Part shown: in pieces, positions 46,725-54,837 of the stretch
How the letters are laid out: each line of letters begins with the position of its first letter
Numbering within the stretch: position 1 is the first letter of the stretch
NCBI RefSeq assembly: GCF_001908185.1
Contig: NZ_LGHM01000125.1
Span: 55,644-119,643 of the forward strand
DNA length: 64,000 nucleotides
Reading direction: 5' to 3'
DNA from: Bradyrhizobium sp. AS23.2
Lineage (GTDB): Bacteria; Pseudomonadota; Alphaproteobacteria; Rhizobiales; Xanthobacteraceae
Made by a program: the position numbers and the translations under genes
The notes under the pieces: generated by a model
Told to the model about the DNA's origin: nothing
Database searches by the model: none
Seen by the model: the letters and a program-made list of their open reading frames with translations, nothing else

Positions 46725-46743
46725 TTTTTTACTCCCGGGATTT

Positions 46744-47460
46744 CTAGTGGGCGGCCGCTCCGGCGACGCCGAGGTGACGCTCCAGGACCGATGGGTCGGC
46801 CTTCAGCGCGGCGCTCGGGGCGTCGTGGACGATCGTTCCGCGCTCCAATATCACAACGCGGTCGGCGAGCCCCAGAATCTTTTGGGCATTCTGCTCGACG
46901 ATGATCGAGCAGATGCCGCCGGCCCGGGTGATGGCGCCGATCGCCTTCAGAAGCTCCTCGACGATGATGGGGGCAAGGCCCTCGGTCGGCTCGTCCAGCA
47001 GCAAGACCTTCGGGTTGAGGGTCAGCGCACGGCCGATCGCCAGCATCTGCTGCTCGCCGCCGGAGAGCTGGTTGCCGAAATTGCTCCGCCGCTCCTTCAG
47101 GCGCGGGAACATCTCGTAGACCTTCTCGACGGTCCAGGGGCCGGGCTGTGCCACCGCGGTCATGTTCTCTTCCACCGTCAGCGAGCGGAAGATGTTGCGC
47201 TCCTGCGGCACCCAGCCGATGCCGGCGCGTGCCCGCTGGTCGGGCCGCAAACTCGTGACGTCCGTGCCGGCGAGCGCGACGGTGCCGGAGAAGCGGCGGG
47301 TGACGCCGACGATGGAGTTGATCAGCGTCGTCTTGCCGGTGCCGTTGCGCCCGAGCAGCGCCAGCACCTGCCCCTCGGCGAGGCGCAGGGACATGTTGGG
47401 CAGCACCACCGCCTCGCCATAGCCGGCGCGAAGGGAGTCGATCGCGAGCAGGTCAGACAT
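46744..47460 (-). CDS. livF: branched-chain amino acid-type ABC transporter ATPase LivF
   Basis: 238 residues. Walker A LLGRNGTGKTTLINS, Q-loop GWVPQERNIFRSLTVEENM, signature LSGGEQQMLAIGRAL and Walker B VLLLDEPTEGLAP. It is one of two ATPases that power the LivHM channel on the cytosolic side. Its ATG overlaps the end of livG by eight bases. Liv systems import branched-chain amino acids, but many carry aromatic acids, amides or urea. Confidence 0.93.
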   Translation of the reverse strand: MSDLLAIDSLRAGYGEAVVLPNMSLRLAEGQVLALLGRNGTGKTTLINSIVGVTRRFSGTVALAGTDVTSLRPDQRARAGIGWVPQERNIFRSLTVEENMTAVAQPGPWTVEKVYEMFPRLKERRSNFGNQLSGGEQQMLAIGRALTLNPKVLLLDEPTEGLAPIIVEELLKAIGAITRAGGICSIIVEQNAQKILGLADRVVILERGTIVHDAPSAALKADPSVLERHLGVAGAAAH

Positions 47461-48208
47461 TGACCGCCTCCTCGCCGAGATAGACCGCCTTGACCTGCGG
47501 GTCGCGCGCGACCTGGTCGGGCGGGCCTTCGGTGAGCAGCGCGCCCGATACCAGCACCGAGATGCGGTCGGCGAAGGAGAAGACGAGGTCCATGTCGTGC
47601 TCGATCAGCAGCACGGTGACGTCGCGCGGCAGCGCGCCGACGACCGCCAGAATGTCGTGGCGCTCGCTCTCGGGCACGCCGGCGGCCGGCTCGTCGAGCA
47701 GCAGCACGCGCGGCCTGGCCGCGATCGCAACCGCGATCTCGAGCAGCCGCTGCTTGCCATAAGGCAGCGTCACGGTCTGCTCGTTCATGACGTCGAGCAG
47801 ATGGAAGCGCGTCAGGAGATCAGCGATCTCGTCATTGACGTCGCTGCGCGTGCCCATTCGACGCCACCAGTCGCCGCCATGGCCGAGGCGTTCGGAGACG
47901 GCAAGGCCGATGGTCTCGAGCGGCGTCAGGTCGGGATAGAGCTGGTTGATCTGGAACGTGCGCGAGAGGCCGCGCAGCACGCGCTTGTGCACCGGCAGGT
48001 CGGTGATGTCCTGGCCTTCGAGCAGGATGCGGCCCGAGTTCGGCTTGAGCACGCCGGTGAGCTGATTGATCACCGTGGTCTTGCCGGCACCGTTCGGGCC
48101 GATCAAGGCATGGCGGGCACCCTGCTCGATCCTCAGGGACAGATCGCGGGTGACGCGCAGGCCGCCGAACGTCTTTTCGAGATTCCGGGTTTCGAGCGCG
48201 ATGGTCAT
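47453..48208 (-). CDS. livG: branched-chain amino acid-type ABC transporter ATPase LivG
   Basis: 251 residues. Walker A LIGPNGAGKTTVINQ, FQINQLYPDLTPLETIGLAV, and Walker B VLLLDEPAAGVPESE, with the LivG-type insert. The usual LSGG signature is replaced by LPYGKQRLLEIAVAIAA, as seen in many LivG proteins. It pairs with LivF. It overlaps livM by four bases upstream and livF by eight downstream, so translation is coupled. Confidence 0.93.
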   Translation of the reverse strand: MTIALETRNLEKTFGGLRVTRDLSLRIEQGARHALIGPNGAGKTTVINQLTGVLKPNSGRILLEGQDITDLPVHKRVLRGLSRTFQINQLYPDLTPLETIGLAVSERLGHGGDWWRRMGTRSDVNDEIADLLTRFHLLDVMNEQTVTLPYGKQRLLEIAVAIAARPRVLLLDEPAAGVPESERHDILAVVGALPRDVTVLLIEHDMDLVFSFADRISVLVSGALLTEGPPDQVARDPQVKAVYLGEEAVNV

Positions 48209-49233
48209 GCGTCGCTCTCCGGCACGGCGACGACGGCCCTGCGCCCAGCCACCTGCTTGATGACCAGGTTAGGCACATACAGCACCCATCGGTGCAGGCG
48301 CTGACGGCCGACCAGCACGATTACGACCAGCACGAGGCCGATCCAGAACTGCCAATATTGCGGGGTGATGGTGGAGAACAATTCCTGGAGCATGCGGAAG
48401 ATCACGGCGCCGATCAGCCCGCCATAGAGATAGCCGGTGCCGCCGATGACGAGCACCAGCATCAGGTCGGCCGAGCGCTCGAAGGCGAACACGTCCAGCG
48501 AGGCAATCGCGGTGGTCTGCGTGAACAGCGCGCCTGCGATGCCGGCATAGAACGCCGCGAGCGTATAGATCGCGATCAGGCGGCGGTTGACGGGGATGCC
48601 GATGGCCGCCGCACGCAGCGGATTGTTCTTGATCGCCCGCAGCGACAGGCCGAACGGCGAGTGCACGACACGGCGGGCGAACAGGAACAGCAAGAACAGT
48701 ACGGCGAGCGAATAGAAGAAACCGGCCTTGCCGAACATGTCGAACGGGATCTGGCCGAAGATCGGCTGCATCTCGATGCCCTGCAGGCCGTCGGTGCCGC
48801 CGGTGATATTGGAGAAGCGTTCGGCGAGTGCTTCCAGCAGCAGCGCGATGCCGAGCGTGACCATAAGCCGTGTCAGGTCGACGCCACGGATCACCAGGAA
48901 GCTGGTGGCAAAACCGAGCACCATCGCGGCGAGCCCTGCAACGACAAGCGCGAGCACGGGCTCGTTGATGATGCCGTGAAGCGCAAGAAGCCCCGCCGCA
49001 TAGGCGCCGACGCCGAAGAAGGCGGCGTGGCCGAGCGAGACGATTCCGGCATAGCCGAGGATGAGATCGAGCGACATCGCAAACAGCGCAAGCCGCAGGA
49101 TGTCCGTCATGATCAGATAGCGCGTGGGAAACAGGAAGCCGCAGGCCAGCACGATGAGCCAGAAGGCGACTTCGCCATAGTGCCAGCGCGCCTGGCGCTG
49201 GGCGTGATAACCGACGTCGGAAGAAGCGTTCAT
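48205..49233 (-). CDS. livM: branched-chain amino acid-type ABC transporter permease LivM
   Basis: 342 residues from ATG 49233; the open frame runs back into livH without family sequence. About nine membrane segments. LivM marks: DLILGYAGIVSLGHAAFFGVG, NPLRAAAIGIPVNRRL and GGTGYLYGGLIGAVIF. It forms the channel with LivH. It begins eight bases after the livH stop. Confidence 0.92.
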   Translation of the reverse strand: MNASSDVGYHAQRQARWHYGEVAFWLIVLACGFLFPTRYLIMTDILRLALFAMSLDLILGYAGIVSLGHAAFFGVGAYAAGLLALHGIINEPVLALVVAGLAAMVLGFATSFLVIRGVDLTRLMVTLGIALLLEALAERFSNITGGTDGLQGIEMQPIFGQIPFDMFGKAGFFYSLAVLFLLFLFARRVVHSPFGLSLRAIKNNPLRAAAIGIPVNRRLIAIYTLAAFYAGIAGALFTQTTAIASLDVFAFERSADLMLVLVIGGTGYLYGGLIGAVIFRMLQELFSTITPQYWQFWIGLVLVVIVLVGRQRLHRWVLYVPNLVIKQVAGRRAVVAVPESDA

Positions 49234-49241
49234 CGGCGAAC

Positions 49242-50111
49242 TCAACGCGCTGCCGCCCGGCCGAACAGGCCATTCGGGCGCCAGATCAGGATCACGATCA
49301 TCATGGTGTAGATCACGAAGGGGCCCATCTTCGGCACGTAATATTTGCCGGCGACGTCGCCGATACCGAGCAGGAGCGAGGCCAGGAACGGGCCGGTGAT
49401 CGAGGAGGAACCGCCGACGGTGACCACGATCAGGAAGTAGATCATGAACTTCAGCGGGAAATAGGGATCGAGGCCAAGGATCTCCGCGCTCAGCGCGCCG
49501 CCGAGGCCGGCGAGCCCGCATCCAAACGCGAACGTGAAGGCGAACACCTGCGGCACGTTGATGCCGAGGCCGCTCGCAGCGCGCGGATCGTCAACGGCCG
49601 CGCGCAACCGGCTGCCGAAGCGGGTCTTGGCCAGCACCATCTGGAGACCGATGGTGAGCAGGCCGCAGATTACGATGATCATCAGCCGGTAGCGGCCGAT
49701 GCCGACGCCGAATACGTCGAACTGGCCCTGGAGCGCGGCGGGCAGATTGATGAAGACCCGCGACGAGCCCTGGATGTAGTCGACGGCGGCGACCGACATG
49801 AACGTCAGACCGATGGTGAACAGCACCTGATCGAGATGGCTACGCGCGTAGAGGTGCCGATACAGCGTGCGCTCGAGCGCGATCCCGATCGCGGCGGCCG
49901 AGACGAAGGCGAGCGGCAGCGCGGCGAAGAACGGCCAGCCCATGCGGTTGACCAGCACCATGCAGACATAGCCGCCGGCCATGGCGAAGGCGCCGTGGGC
50001 GAGATTGACGAAGTTCATCAGGCCGAGCGTGACCGCAAGCCCGCAGGCGAGCACGAACAGCAGCATGCCGTAGGCAACGCCATCGAACAGGTTGGTGAGG
50101 ATTGCGGTCAT
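49242..50111 (-). CDS. livH: branched-chain amino acid-type ABC transporter permease LivH
   Basis: 289 residues from ATG 50111 (an in-frame GTG at 50138 is the alternative). About eight membrane segments. LivH marks: GLMNFVNLAHGAFAMAGGY, RLRAAVDDPRAASGLGINV and the C-terminal LIWRPNGLFGRAA. It pairs with LivM. A 134-base spacer holding a palindromic element separates it from livK. Confidence 0.92.
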   Translation of the reverse strand: MTAILTNLFDGVAYGMLLFVLACGLAVTLGLMNFVNLAHGAFAMAGGYVCMVLVNRMGWPFFAALPLAFVSAAAIGIALERTLYRHLYARSHLDQVLFTIGLTFMSVAAVDYIQGSSRVFINLPAALQGQFDVFGVGIGRYRLMIIVICGLLTIGLQMVLAKTRFGSRLRAAVDDPRAASGLGINVPQVFAFTFAFGCGLAGLGGALSAEILGLDPYFPLKFMIYFLIVVTVGGSSSITGPFLASLLLGIGDVAGKYYVPKMGPFVIYTMMIVILIWRPNGLFGRAAAR

Positions 50112-50139
50112 CGAAAGCAGGTGAACCTTGGTAAACACT

Positions 50140-50233
50140 CGTCATTCCGGGGCAGCGCGCAGCGCTGAACCCGGAATCTTGCTTCAACAACGTCGATATC
50201 CCCGATGCGCGCTACGCGCGCCTCGGGATGACG
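50140..50233. repeat. dispersed palindromic element (copy 2) between livK and livH
   Basis: Starts CGTCATTCCGGGG and ends GGGATGACG, with GAACCCGGAATC inside, like the left part of the element at 39293. The right half is diverged. The inner region has GCGCGCTACGCGCGC, a GC palindrome. It occupies most of the livK-livH spacer, a common place for mRNA hairpins that raise the expression of the binding protein over the permeases. Confidence 0.8.
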
Positions 50234-50245
50234 CGCTTTCGCGCG

Positions 50246-51424
50246 TCACTTCTTGGTCTTGCCGAGGTCCTTGACGGCGTCGAAGGTCGCGAACTCGACG
50301 TTGTAGAGCTCGCCGTCGACCTTCTCGACCTTGCGGATGTAGATGTTCTGCACGATGTCGCGGGTCTCCGGGTCGATCGAGATCGGGCCGCGCGGGCTCT
50401 CCCACTTCTGGCCCTTCATGGCCTCGATCAGCTTGGTGCCGTCGGTGTCGCCATTGGTCTTCTTCAGCGCCTCGTAGATCAGGTGGATGCCGTCATAGCC
50501 GCCCACGGCCATGAAGCCCGGACGGCTGTTGAAGGCCTTTTTGTAGGCGGCGACGAAATCCTTGTTCATCTGCGAGGGATGCGCCACGGAATAGAGATGC
50601 GCGGTCACGGTGCCCAGGACGGCGTCGCCCATGTTGTTGAGCAGATCGTCGTCGGTGACGTCGCCCGGTCCGATCACCTTGATGCCGGCCTTGTCGAGGC
50701 CGCGCTCGGCATACTGCTTCATGAAGTTGCCGCCCTGGCCTGCCGGCACGAACACGAAGATCGCGTCGGGCTTGGCATCCTTCATGCGCTGCAGGAACGG
50801 CGCGAAGTCCGGATTGGCGAGCGGTACCTTGACCTCTTCGACCACCTCGCCGCCGCCGGCGGTGAAGTGCTCCTTGAAGAAGTTCAGCGCGTCATTGCCC
50901 GGTGCGTAGTCGGAGGTCAGCGTCGCGACCTTCTTGATGCCGTTCTTCACCGCCCAGTCGCCGATGATGGTCGAGGACTGCGCCAGCGTGAAGCTGGTGC
51001 GCACGATGTAGGGCGAACGCTCGGTGATGATGGAGGTGCCGGCCGCCATCACGACTTCCGGAATCTTGGCCTGCGTTGCCAGCGGCGCGGCGGCGAGGGC
51101 TGCCGGCGTCACGCCGAAGCCGGCGATGAAATTGACCTTGTCGTTGACGATCAGCTCCTGCGCGGCGGTCTTGGTCTTATCCGGAATCGCCGCGTCATCC
51201 TTGAGGATGATCTCGACCTTCTTGCCGGCGACGGTGTCACCCTTCTGCTGCATGTAGAGCTTGATCGCGTTCTCGATCTGCTTGCCGGTCGAGGCCTGGC
51301 CGCCGGTCATCGGCAGAATCAAGCCGACCTTGACGGTATCCTCGGCCTTGGCAGGCGCGCCGGCCACGAGGCCCGCGATGGCGGCGACGACGGCCGCCCG
51401 AGAAAACTGTTTACGTTCGAACAT
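50246..51424 (-). CDS. livK: branched-chain amino acid-type ABC transporter substrate-binding protein LivK
   Basis: 392 residues from ATG 51424, with GGGAGGG seven bases upstream. Signal peptide (FSRAAVVAAIAGLVAGAPAKA) then a type I periplasmic binding fold (VKVGLILPMTGGQASTGKQ, GTSIITERSPYIVRTSFT, ATLTSDYAPGNDALNFF). It captures the substrate in the periplasm. In this fold the substrate may be a branched-chain amino acid, an aromatic acid or another small acid, and the downstream MetE-like gene hints at a methylated or thiol-linked compound. The operon lies 237 bases from a strong palindrome. Confidence 0.91.
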   Translation of the reverse strand: MFERKQFSRAAVVAAIAGLVAGAPAKAEDTVKVGLILPMTGGQASTGKQIENAIKLYMQQKGDTVAGKKVEIILKDDAAIPDKTKTAAQELIVNDKVNFIAGFGVTPAALAAAPLATQAKIPEVVMAAGTSIITERSPYIVRTSFTLAQSSTIIGDWAVKNGIKKVATLTSDYAPGNDALNFFKEHFTAGGGEVVEEVKVPLANPDFAPFLQRMKDAKPDAIFVFVPAGQGGNFMKQYAERGLDKAGIKVIGPGDVTDDDLLNNMGDAVLGTVTAHLYSVAHPSQMNKDFVAAYKKAFNSRPGFMAVGGYDGIHLIYEALKKTNGDTDGTKLIEAMKGQKWESPRGPISIDPETRDIVQNIYIRKVEKVDGELYNVEFATFDAVKDLGKTKK

Positions 51425-51952
51425 CAGATGTCCCTCCCCTTCATTCCTGACCTCTTTGTGCACCGGACCGAGTGCCCGATCCTTGCCTCAGTTTAGCTCA
51501 CGCATGAGCGAAATCGCGCGCCACATGGCGTCCTTCGCGCCCTCATTGTCAATCGGACGTTTGGTGACCATTCGGCGCAAGCCGAGCGTTCCGATTGCCG
51601 ATGGCGGGGAGCGGTGTCGCGGTTACGTCGGGGTAACCCGTGCCCTCCGATCTTGGCCGCTTCTATTTGTACGATTGTACAAATAGAATGGACCTGTCAA
51701 CGAAAAAGCCCCTCCGCTGACCAAGCCAATTTGTCGCGAGCCTCCTGTCGCAGTCTAGAAACGCGCTCGACCGCGTGGATGGAGGATTTCGTCTTTCTTT
51801 TGCAGAATTTGTACATCGGCAGGGCCCCAGCCAGCGGCCGCCCGGTAACAAATTACCCATCTCGAATAAGTCTACTTTACCTTGTTGAAGGCTAGTCTCC
51901 CAGCGCCAGGCTGATCTGGCGTCCAATGACAGAACTCGCGCGCGCTCACACA
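51425..51952. other. intergenic region upstream of livK and the small lipoprotein gene
   Basis: 528 bases without a supported gene. It contains the 28-bp perfect palindrome at 51661-51688 and a further TTTGTAC half-site at about 51808-51814. The right part, from about 51840, is more AT-rich and may hold the promoter of the lipoprotein gene. The short frames present lack start context. Confidence 0.6.
51661..51688. promoter_or_regulatory. perfect palindromic operator-like site (12-bp arms)
   Basis: TTCTATTTGTAC - GATT - GTACAAATAGAA, a perfect inverted repeat with a four-base spacer and AT-rich outer arms in a GC-rich genome. The core TTGTAC..GTACAA is of the kind bound by GntR-family (FCD/FadR-like) dimers, though no such gene is in the window. 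It lies 237 bases upstream of livK and 265 upstream of the small lipoprotein gene, so it could control either. Confidence 0.7.
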
Positions 51953-52237
51953 ATGCCTAAGCCCTTCCGCTCCGTCCTCACCCTCGTTGCGCTCGCCGCG
52001 GGGTTGTCTGGCTGCGGCACCGTCAACGAAAAGCTTTCGGCCGGCATGGGGGACTACGTCCCGCAATGGGCCGGCGGCCTTCCGGCCGATGCTCCGCCGC
52101 GTCCGGGCACGCCGCAATACGACGCCTACATGAAGGAACGCGAACGCAAGCGGCTGATGCCGGCGGCCGATCGCGAGAAGGAAGAGCAGGCGCAGAAGGG
52201 CGCAACCGGCTCAACCTCGGGCGGCCCGGCGCGTTAA
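51953..52237 (+). CDS. small predicted lipoprotein (94 aa)
   Basis: 94 residues from ATG 51953, where MPKPFRSVLTLVALAAGLSGC gives a lipoprotein signal and lipobox (LSGC followed by GT). The mature part is Pro/Gly-rich with a basic helix (YDAYMKERERKRLMP) and a Gln/Gly/Ser tail. The upstream in-frame start at 51926 would spoil the signal. Function unknown. It converges on purU with about 38 bases between the stops. Confidence 0.72.
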   Translation: MPKPFRSVLTLVALAAGLSGCGTVNEKLSAGMGDYVPQWAGGLPADAPPRPGTPQYDAYMKERERKRLMPAADREKEEQAQKGATGSTSGGPAR

Positions 52238-52275
52238 GTAAGGCGTATGGCGAATGGAGAGCAACTTACGATTCG

Positions 52276-53139
52276 CTAATCTACAAACACCACCGTCTTG
52301 CGGCCGTTGAGGATGACGCGGTCGTCGAGATGGTAGCGGATCGCGCGCGCGAGCACGCGGCGCTCGATGTCACGGCCCTTGCGAACCAGATCCTCCGGCG
52401 TGTCGCGGTGGCTGATGCGCTCGACGTCCTGGTCGATGATCGGGCCCTCGTCGAGGTCGTGGGTGACGTAATGGGCGGTGGCGCCGATCAGCTTCACGCC
52501 GCGCTCATGGGCCTGGTGATAGGGCTTTGCGCCCTTGAAGCCCGGCAGGAACGAGTGGTGGATGTTGATGCAGCGCCCCGACAGTTTTGCCGAGAGATCG
52601 TCGGACAGGATCTGCATGTAGCGGGCGAGCACGACGAGATCGGTCCCGGTCTTGGCGACGAGATCCAGGATCTGCGCCTCCTGCTCGCGCTTGGTCTCCT
52701 TGGTGATCGACAGATGGTGGAATGGGATGCCGCCGAAGTCGAGCCCGTCATAGACCTCTCGCGGATGGTTGGAGACGATCGCGGCAAGCGTCATCGGCAA
52801 TTCGCCGGTGCGCCAGCGATAGAGGATGTCGACCAGGCAGTGGTCGGACTTCGACACCAGCAGCATCACCTTGCGGTGCGCGGCGCGGTCGCGCATCTGC
52901 CACTCCATGCCAAAACGCTCGGCAATCGCGGCAAAGCCGGTCTGCAGCGCCGACAGTTCCACGGCGAGATCGGCCGCGGTGAACACCACCCGCATGAAGA
53001 ACTTCTTGGTCTCGACGTCGTCGAACTGCTGGGCGTCGAGAATGTTCTGTCCGTTATGGGCCAGGAAGGTCGACACTGCCGAGACGATGCCGGGGCGATC
53101 CGGACAGGACAGGGTCAGGACATATTGATGATCGGGCAT
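52276..53139 (-). CDS. purU: formyltetrahydrofolate deformylase
   Basis: 287 residues from ATG 53139. An N-terminal ACT domain (YVLTLSCPDRPGIVSAVSTF), then the formyltransferase-like domain with NIHHSFLPGFKGAKPYHQA and GATAHYVTHDLDEGPIIDQD, including the catalytic Asn, His and Asp. It splits 10-formyl-THF to formate and THF, balancing one-carbon units. Divergent from the HemD-like gene across about 140 bases. Confidence 0.93.
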   Translation of the reverse strand: MPDHQYVLTLSCPDRPGIVSAVSTFLAHNGQNILDAQQFDDVETKKFFMRVVFTAADLAVELSALQTGFAAIAERFGMEWQMRDRAAHRKVMLLVSKSDHCLVDILYRWRTGELPMTLAAIVSNHPREVYDGLDFGGIPFHHLSITKETKREQEAQILDLVAKTGTDLVVLARYMQILSDDLSAKLSGRCINIHHSFLPGFKGAKPYHQAHERGVKLIGATAHYVTHDLDEGPIIDQDVERISHRDTPEDLVRKGRDIERRVLARAIRYHLDDRVILNGRKTVVFVD

Positions 53140-53280
53140 GGCTCTTGATGAAGGTTTGGGCAAATGATGCGGAACGATCTGCGATTTGCGCCCTGCTCTA
53201 TCACCGACCTACCCTTGCGCCAATCCCGGGCACAGAGTCAGGATGAACGGACGATTGCGATTTATCACCGGAGCACGCCC

Positions 53281-54114
53281 ATGGCCGATCGCTTGAACGG
53301 CTACCGCATCCTGATCCTGGAAACGCGCGAGGAAGCGCAATTTTCAAAGCTGCTCGCCGAGCAAGGCGCCGATGTCGTGCAGTGCCCGATGTTCACCATT
53401 CACGATGCGCCCGACCCCGCCCCCGTCGAAGCCTGGATCCGCCGCGCCATCGACAGGCCCTTCGATGACCTCGTGCTGATGACCGGCGAAGGCCTGCGGC
53501 GGATCATGAAGCTCGCCGTCGCCCGCGGTCTCGACGGCGAGCTTGTGGCGGCGCTGGCGAAGTCGCGAAAATTCACCCGCGGGCCGAAGCCCGGCAAAGC
53601 GCTGCGCGAGGTCGGCCTCGAGGCGCAGCAGACCACGGAGAAGCCGACCACCGAGGGCGTGATCGAGATGCTGGGCAAGCTCGACCTCAAGGGACGGCGC
53701 CTCGGCCTCCAGCTCTATCCGGACAAGGACCACTTCGCGCTGACCGCCGCGCTTGTCGCGCAGGGGGCCGAGGTCGATACCGTGCTTCCTTACGTCTACG
53801 ATTCCAAGGCAGCGGATGCGAACATCGTCACCGCCATCAACGACATGGCCGAGGGACGCATCGATTCCATCGCGCTGACCAATCTCGGCCAGGTCCGCCG
53901 CCTGATCGGGGCCGCGAAGGCGCATGGCAGCGAGGCGAAGCTGCGCACCGGCTTCGAACGAACGCTGATCGCCTCGGTGGGGCCGGCAGTCTCGGGTGAG
54001 CTCGCCGCGCACGGCCTGCGCACAGACGTCTCGCCGGTGGATGACGCCTATTTCATGCGTCCGCTGATCTCGGCGATGGCGGCAGCGCTCGCCGAGAAGC
54101 GGCCTAAGGGTTAA
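53281..54114 (+). CDS. uroporphyrinogen-III synthase (HemD)-like protein
   Basis: 277 residues from ATG 53281. Two-domain HemD-like layout: N-terminal strand RILILETREEAQFSKLLAEQGADVV, a middle 'TRGPKPGKALREVGL', and a C-terminal 'IDSIALTNLGQVRRLIGAA', then SVGPAVSGELAAHGLRTDV. HemD closes hydroxymethylbilane to uroporphyrinogen III. No other heme gene is adjacent. HemD sequences diverge widely, so a paralogue with another role is possible. The frame is open to 53164, but the extra N-terminus is unlike the family. Confidence 0.78.
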   Translation: MADRLNGYRILILETREEAQFSKLLAEQGADVVQCPMFTIHDAPDPAPVEAWIRRAIDRPFDDLVLMTGEGLRRIMKLAVARGLDGELVAALAKSRKFTRGPKPGKALREVGLEAQQTTEKPTTEGVIEMLGKLDLKGRRLGLQLYPDKDHFALTAALVAQGAEVDTVLPYVYDSKAADANIVTAINDMAEGRIDSIALTNLGQVRRLIGAAKAHGSEAKLRTGFERTLIASVGPAVSGELAAHGLRTDVSPVDDAYFMRPLISAMAAALAEKRPKG

Positions 54115-54135
54115 CCGACCGCCGGGCGCCGGTGC

Positions 54136-54816
54136 CTAGCTTGCCACCTGCGAGGCGGCCGACATCAGCTCCTGCGGACTCGGCGCTCCGAACATGCGCT
54201 GGCCGCCGCCAGGAACCTCAGTAAACGTCCAGCGGACGATCCCCTCCCGATCGAGCAGGAACTGGCCGAACAGCTGGCCGGTGCCGGTCGCCGCCATGCG
54301 CTGATCGGCTTCGGTCATCTCGTAGCCGTCCTTGTTGTTGAGGTACTCGGCGGCCGCCGGCCGGTTCATCGGGGCCGGCAATACGCCAGGCATCTCGACT
54401 TGCATGGTCATGACCACGTCCATGCCCACCTTGCGCGGCCACTCGGTCTCGTTCTCCGTGAACTCGACGTTGGGCAGGCCGAATGCGCGGTGCGAGACCC
54501 GATCGGGGTCGGACGCGGCGAGCAAGTTGGGCAATGGATGATAGCGGAAGTAAAGCCGCGCCCGGTCGATCGGCGTGTTGACGATCGTGAGACTTTCGAT
54601 GCCCTTCCCGCGCAGGGCTCCGTCAAGCTGCGCCTGCGCCGCGATATGGCGCCGGCAGAACGGGCAATGCAGGCCACGAAACAAGCCGACCAGTATCGGA
54701 CTATGCCCGCGATAGTCATCGAGCGCGATCTTTCCTTCGCGTGTGATGGCGTCCAGCACGACGTTCGGTGCGCGATCGCCCGGCTGAAGCGGTCCATCGA
54801 CGTGACGATCTGACAT
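54136..54816 (-). CDS. peroxiredoxin-like (AhpC/TSA or thioredoxin-fold) protein
   Basis: 226 residues from ATG 54816 with GGGAGG six bases upstream. A thioredoxin fold with LVGLFRGLHCPFCRRHIAA carrying a CxxC, and LQPGDRAPNVVLD at the N-terminus. Typical peroxiredoxins have PxxxT/SxxC; here the motif is FRGLHCPFC, so it is an atypical member that may act as a thiol reductase or peroxidase. It follows the cyclase gene by 21 bases on the same strand, which links it to that signalling protein. Confidence 0.83.
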   Translation of the reverse strand: MSDRHVDGPLQPGDRAPNVVLDAITREGKIALDDYRGHSPILVGLFRGLHCPFCRRHIAAQAQLDGALRGKGIESLTIVNTPIDRARLYFRYHPLPNLLAASDPDRVSHRAFGLPNVEFTENETEWPRKVGMDVVMTMQVEMPGVLPAPMNRPAAAEYLNNKDGYEMTEADQRMAATGTGQLFGQFLLDREGIVRWTFTEVPGGGQRMFGAPSPQELMSAASQVAS

Positions 54817-54837
54817 GATTGACCTCCCTCAAATTGG

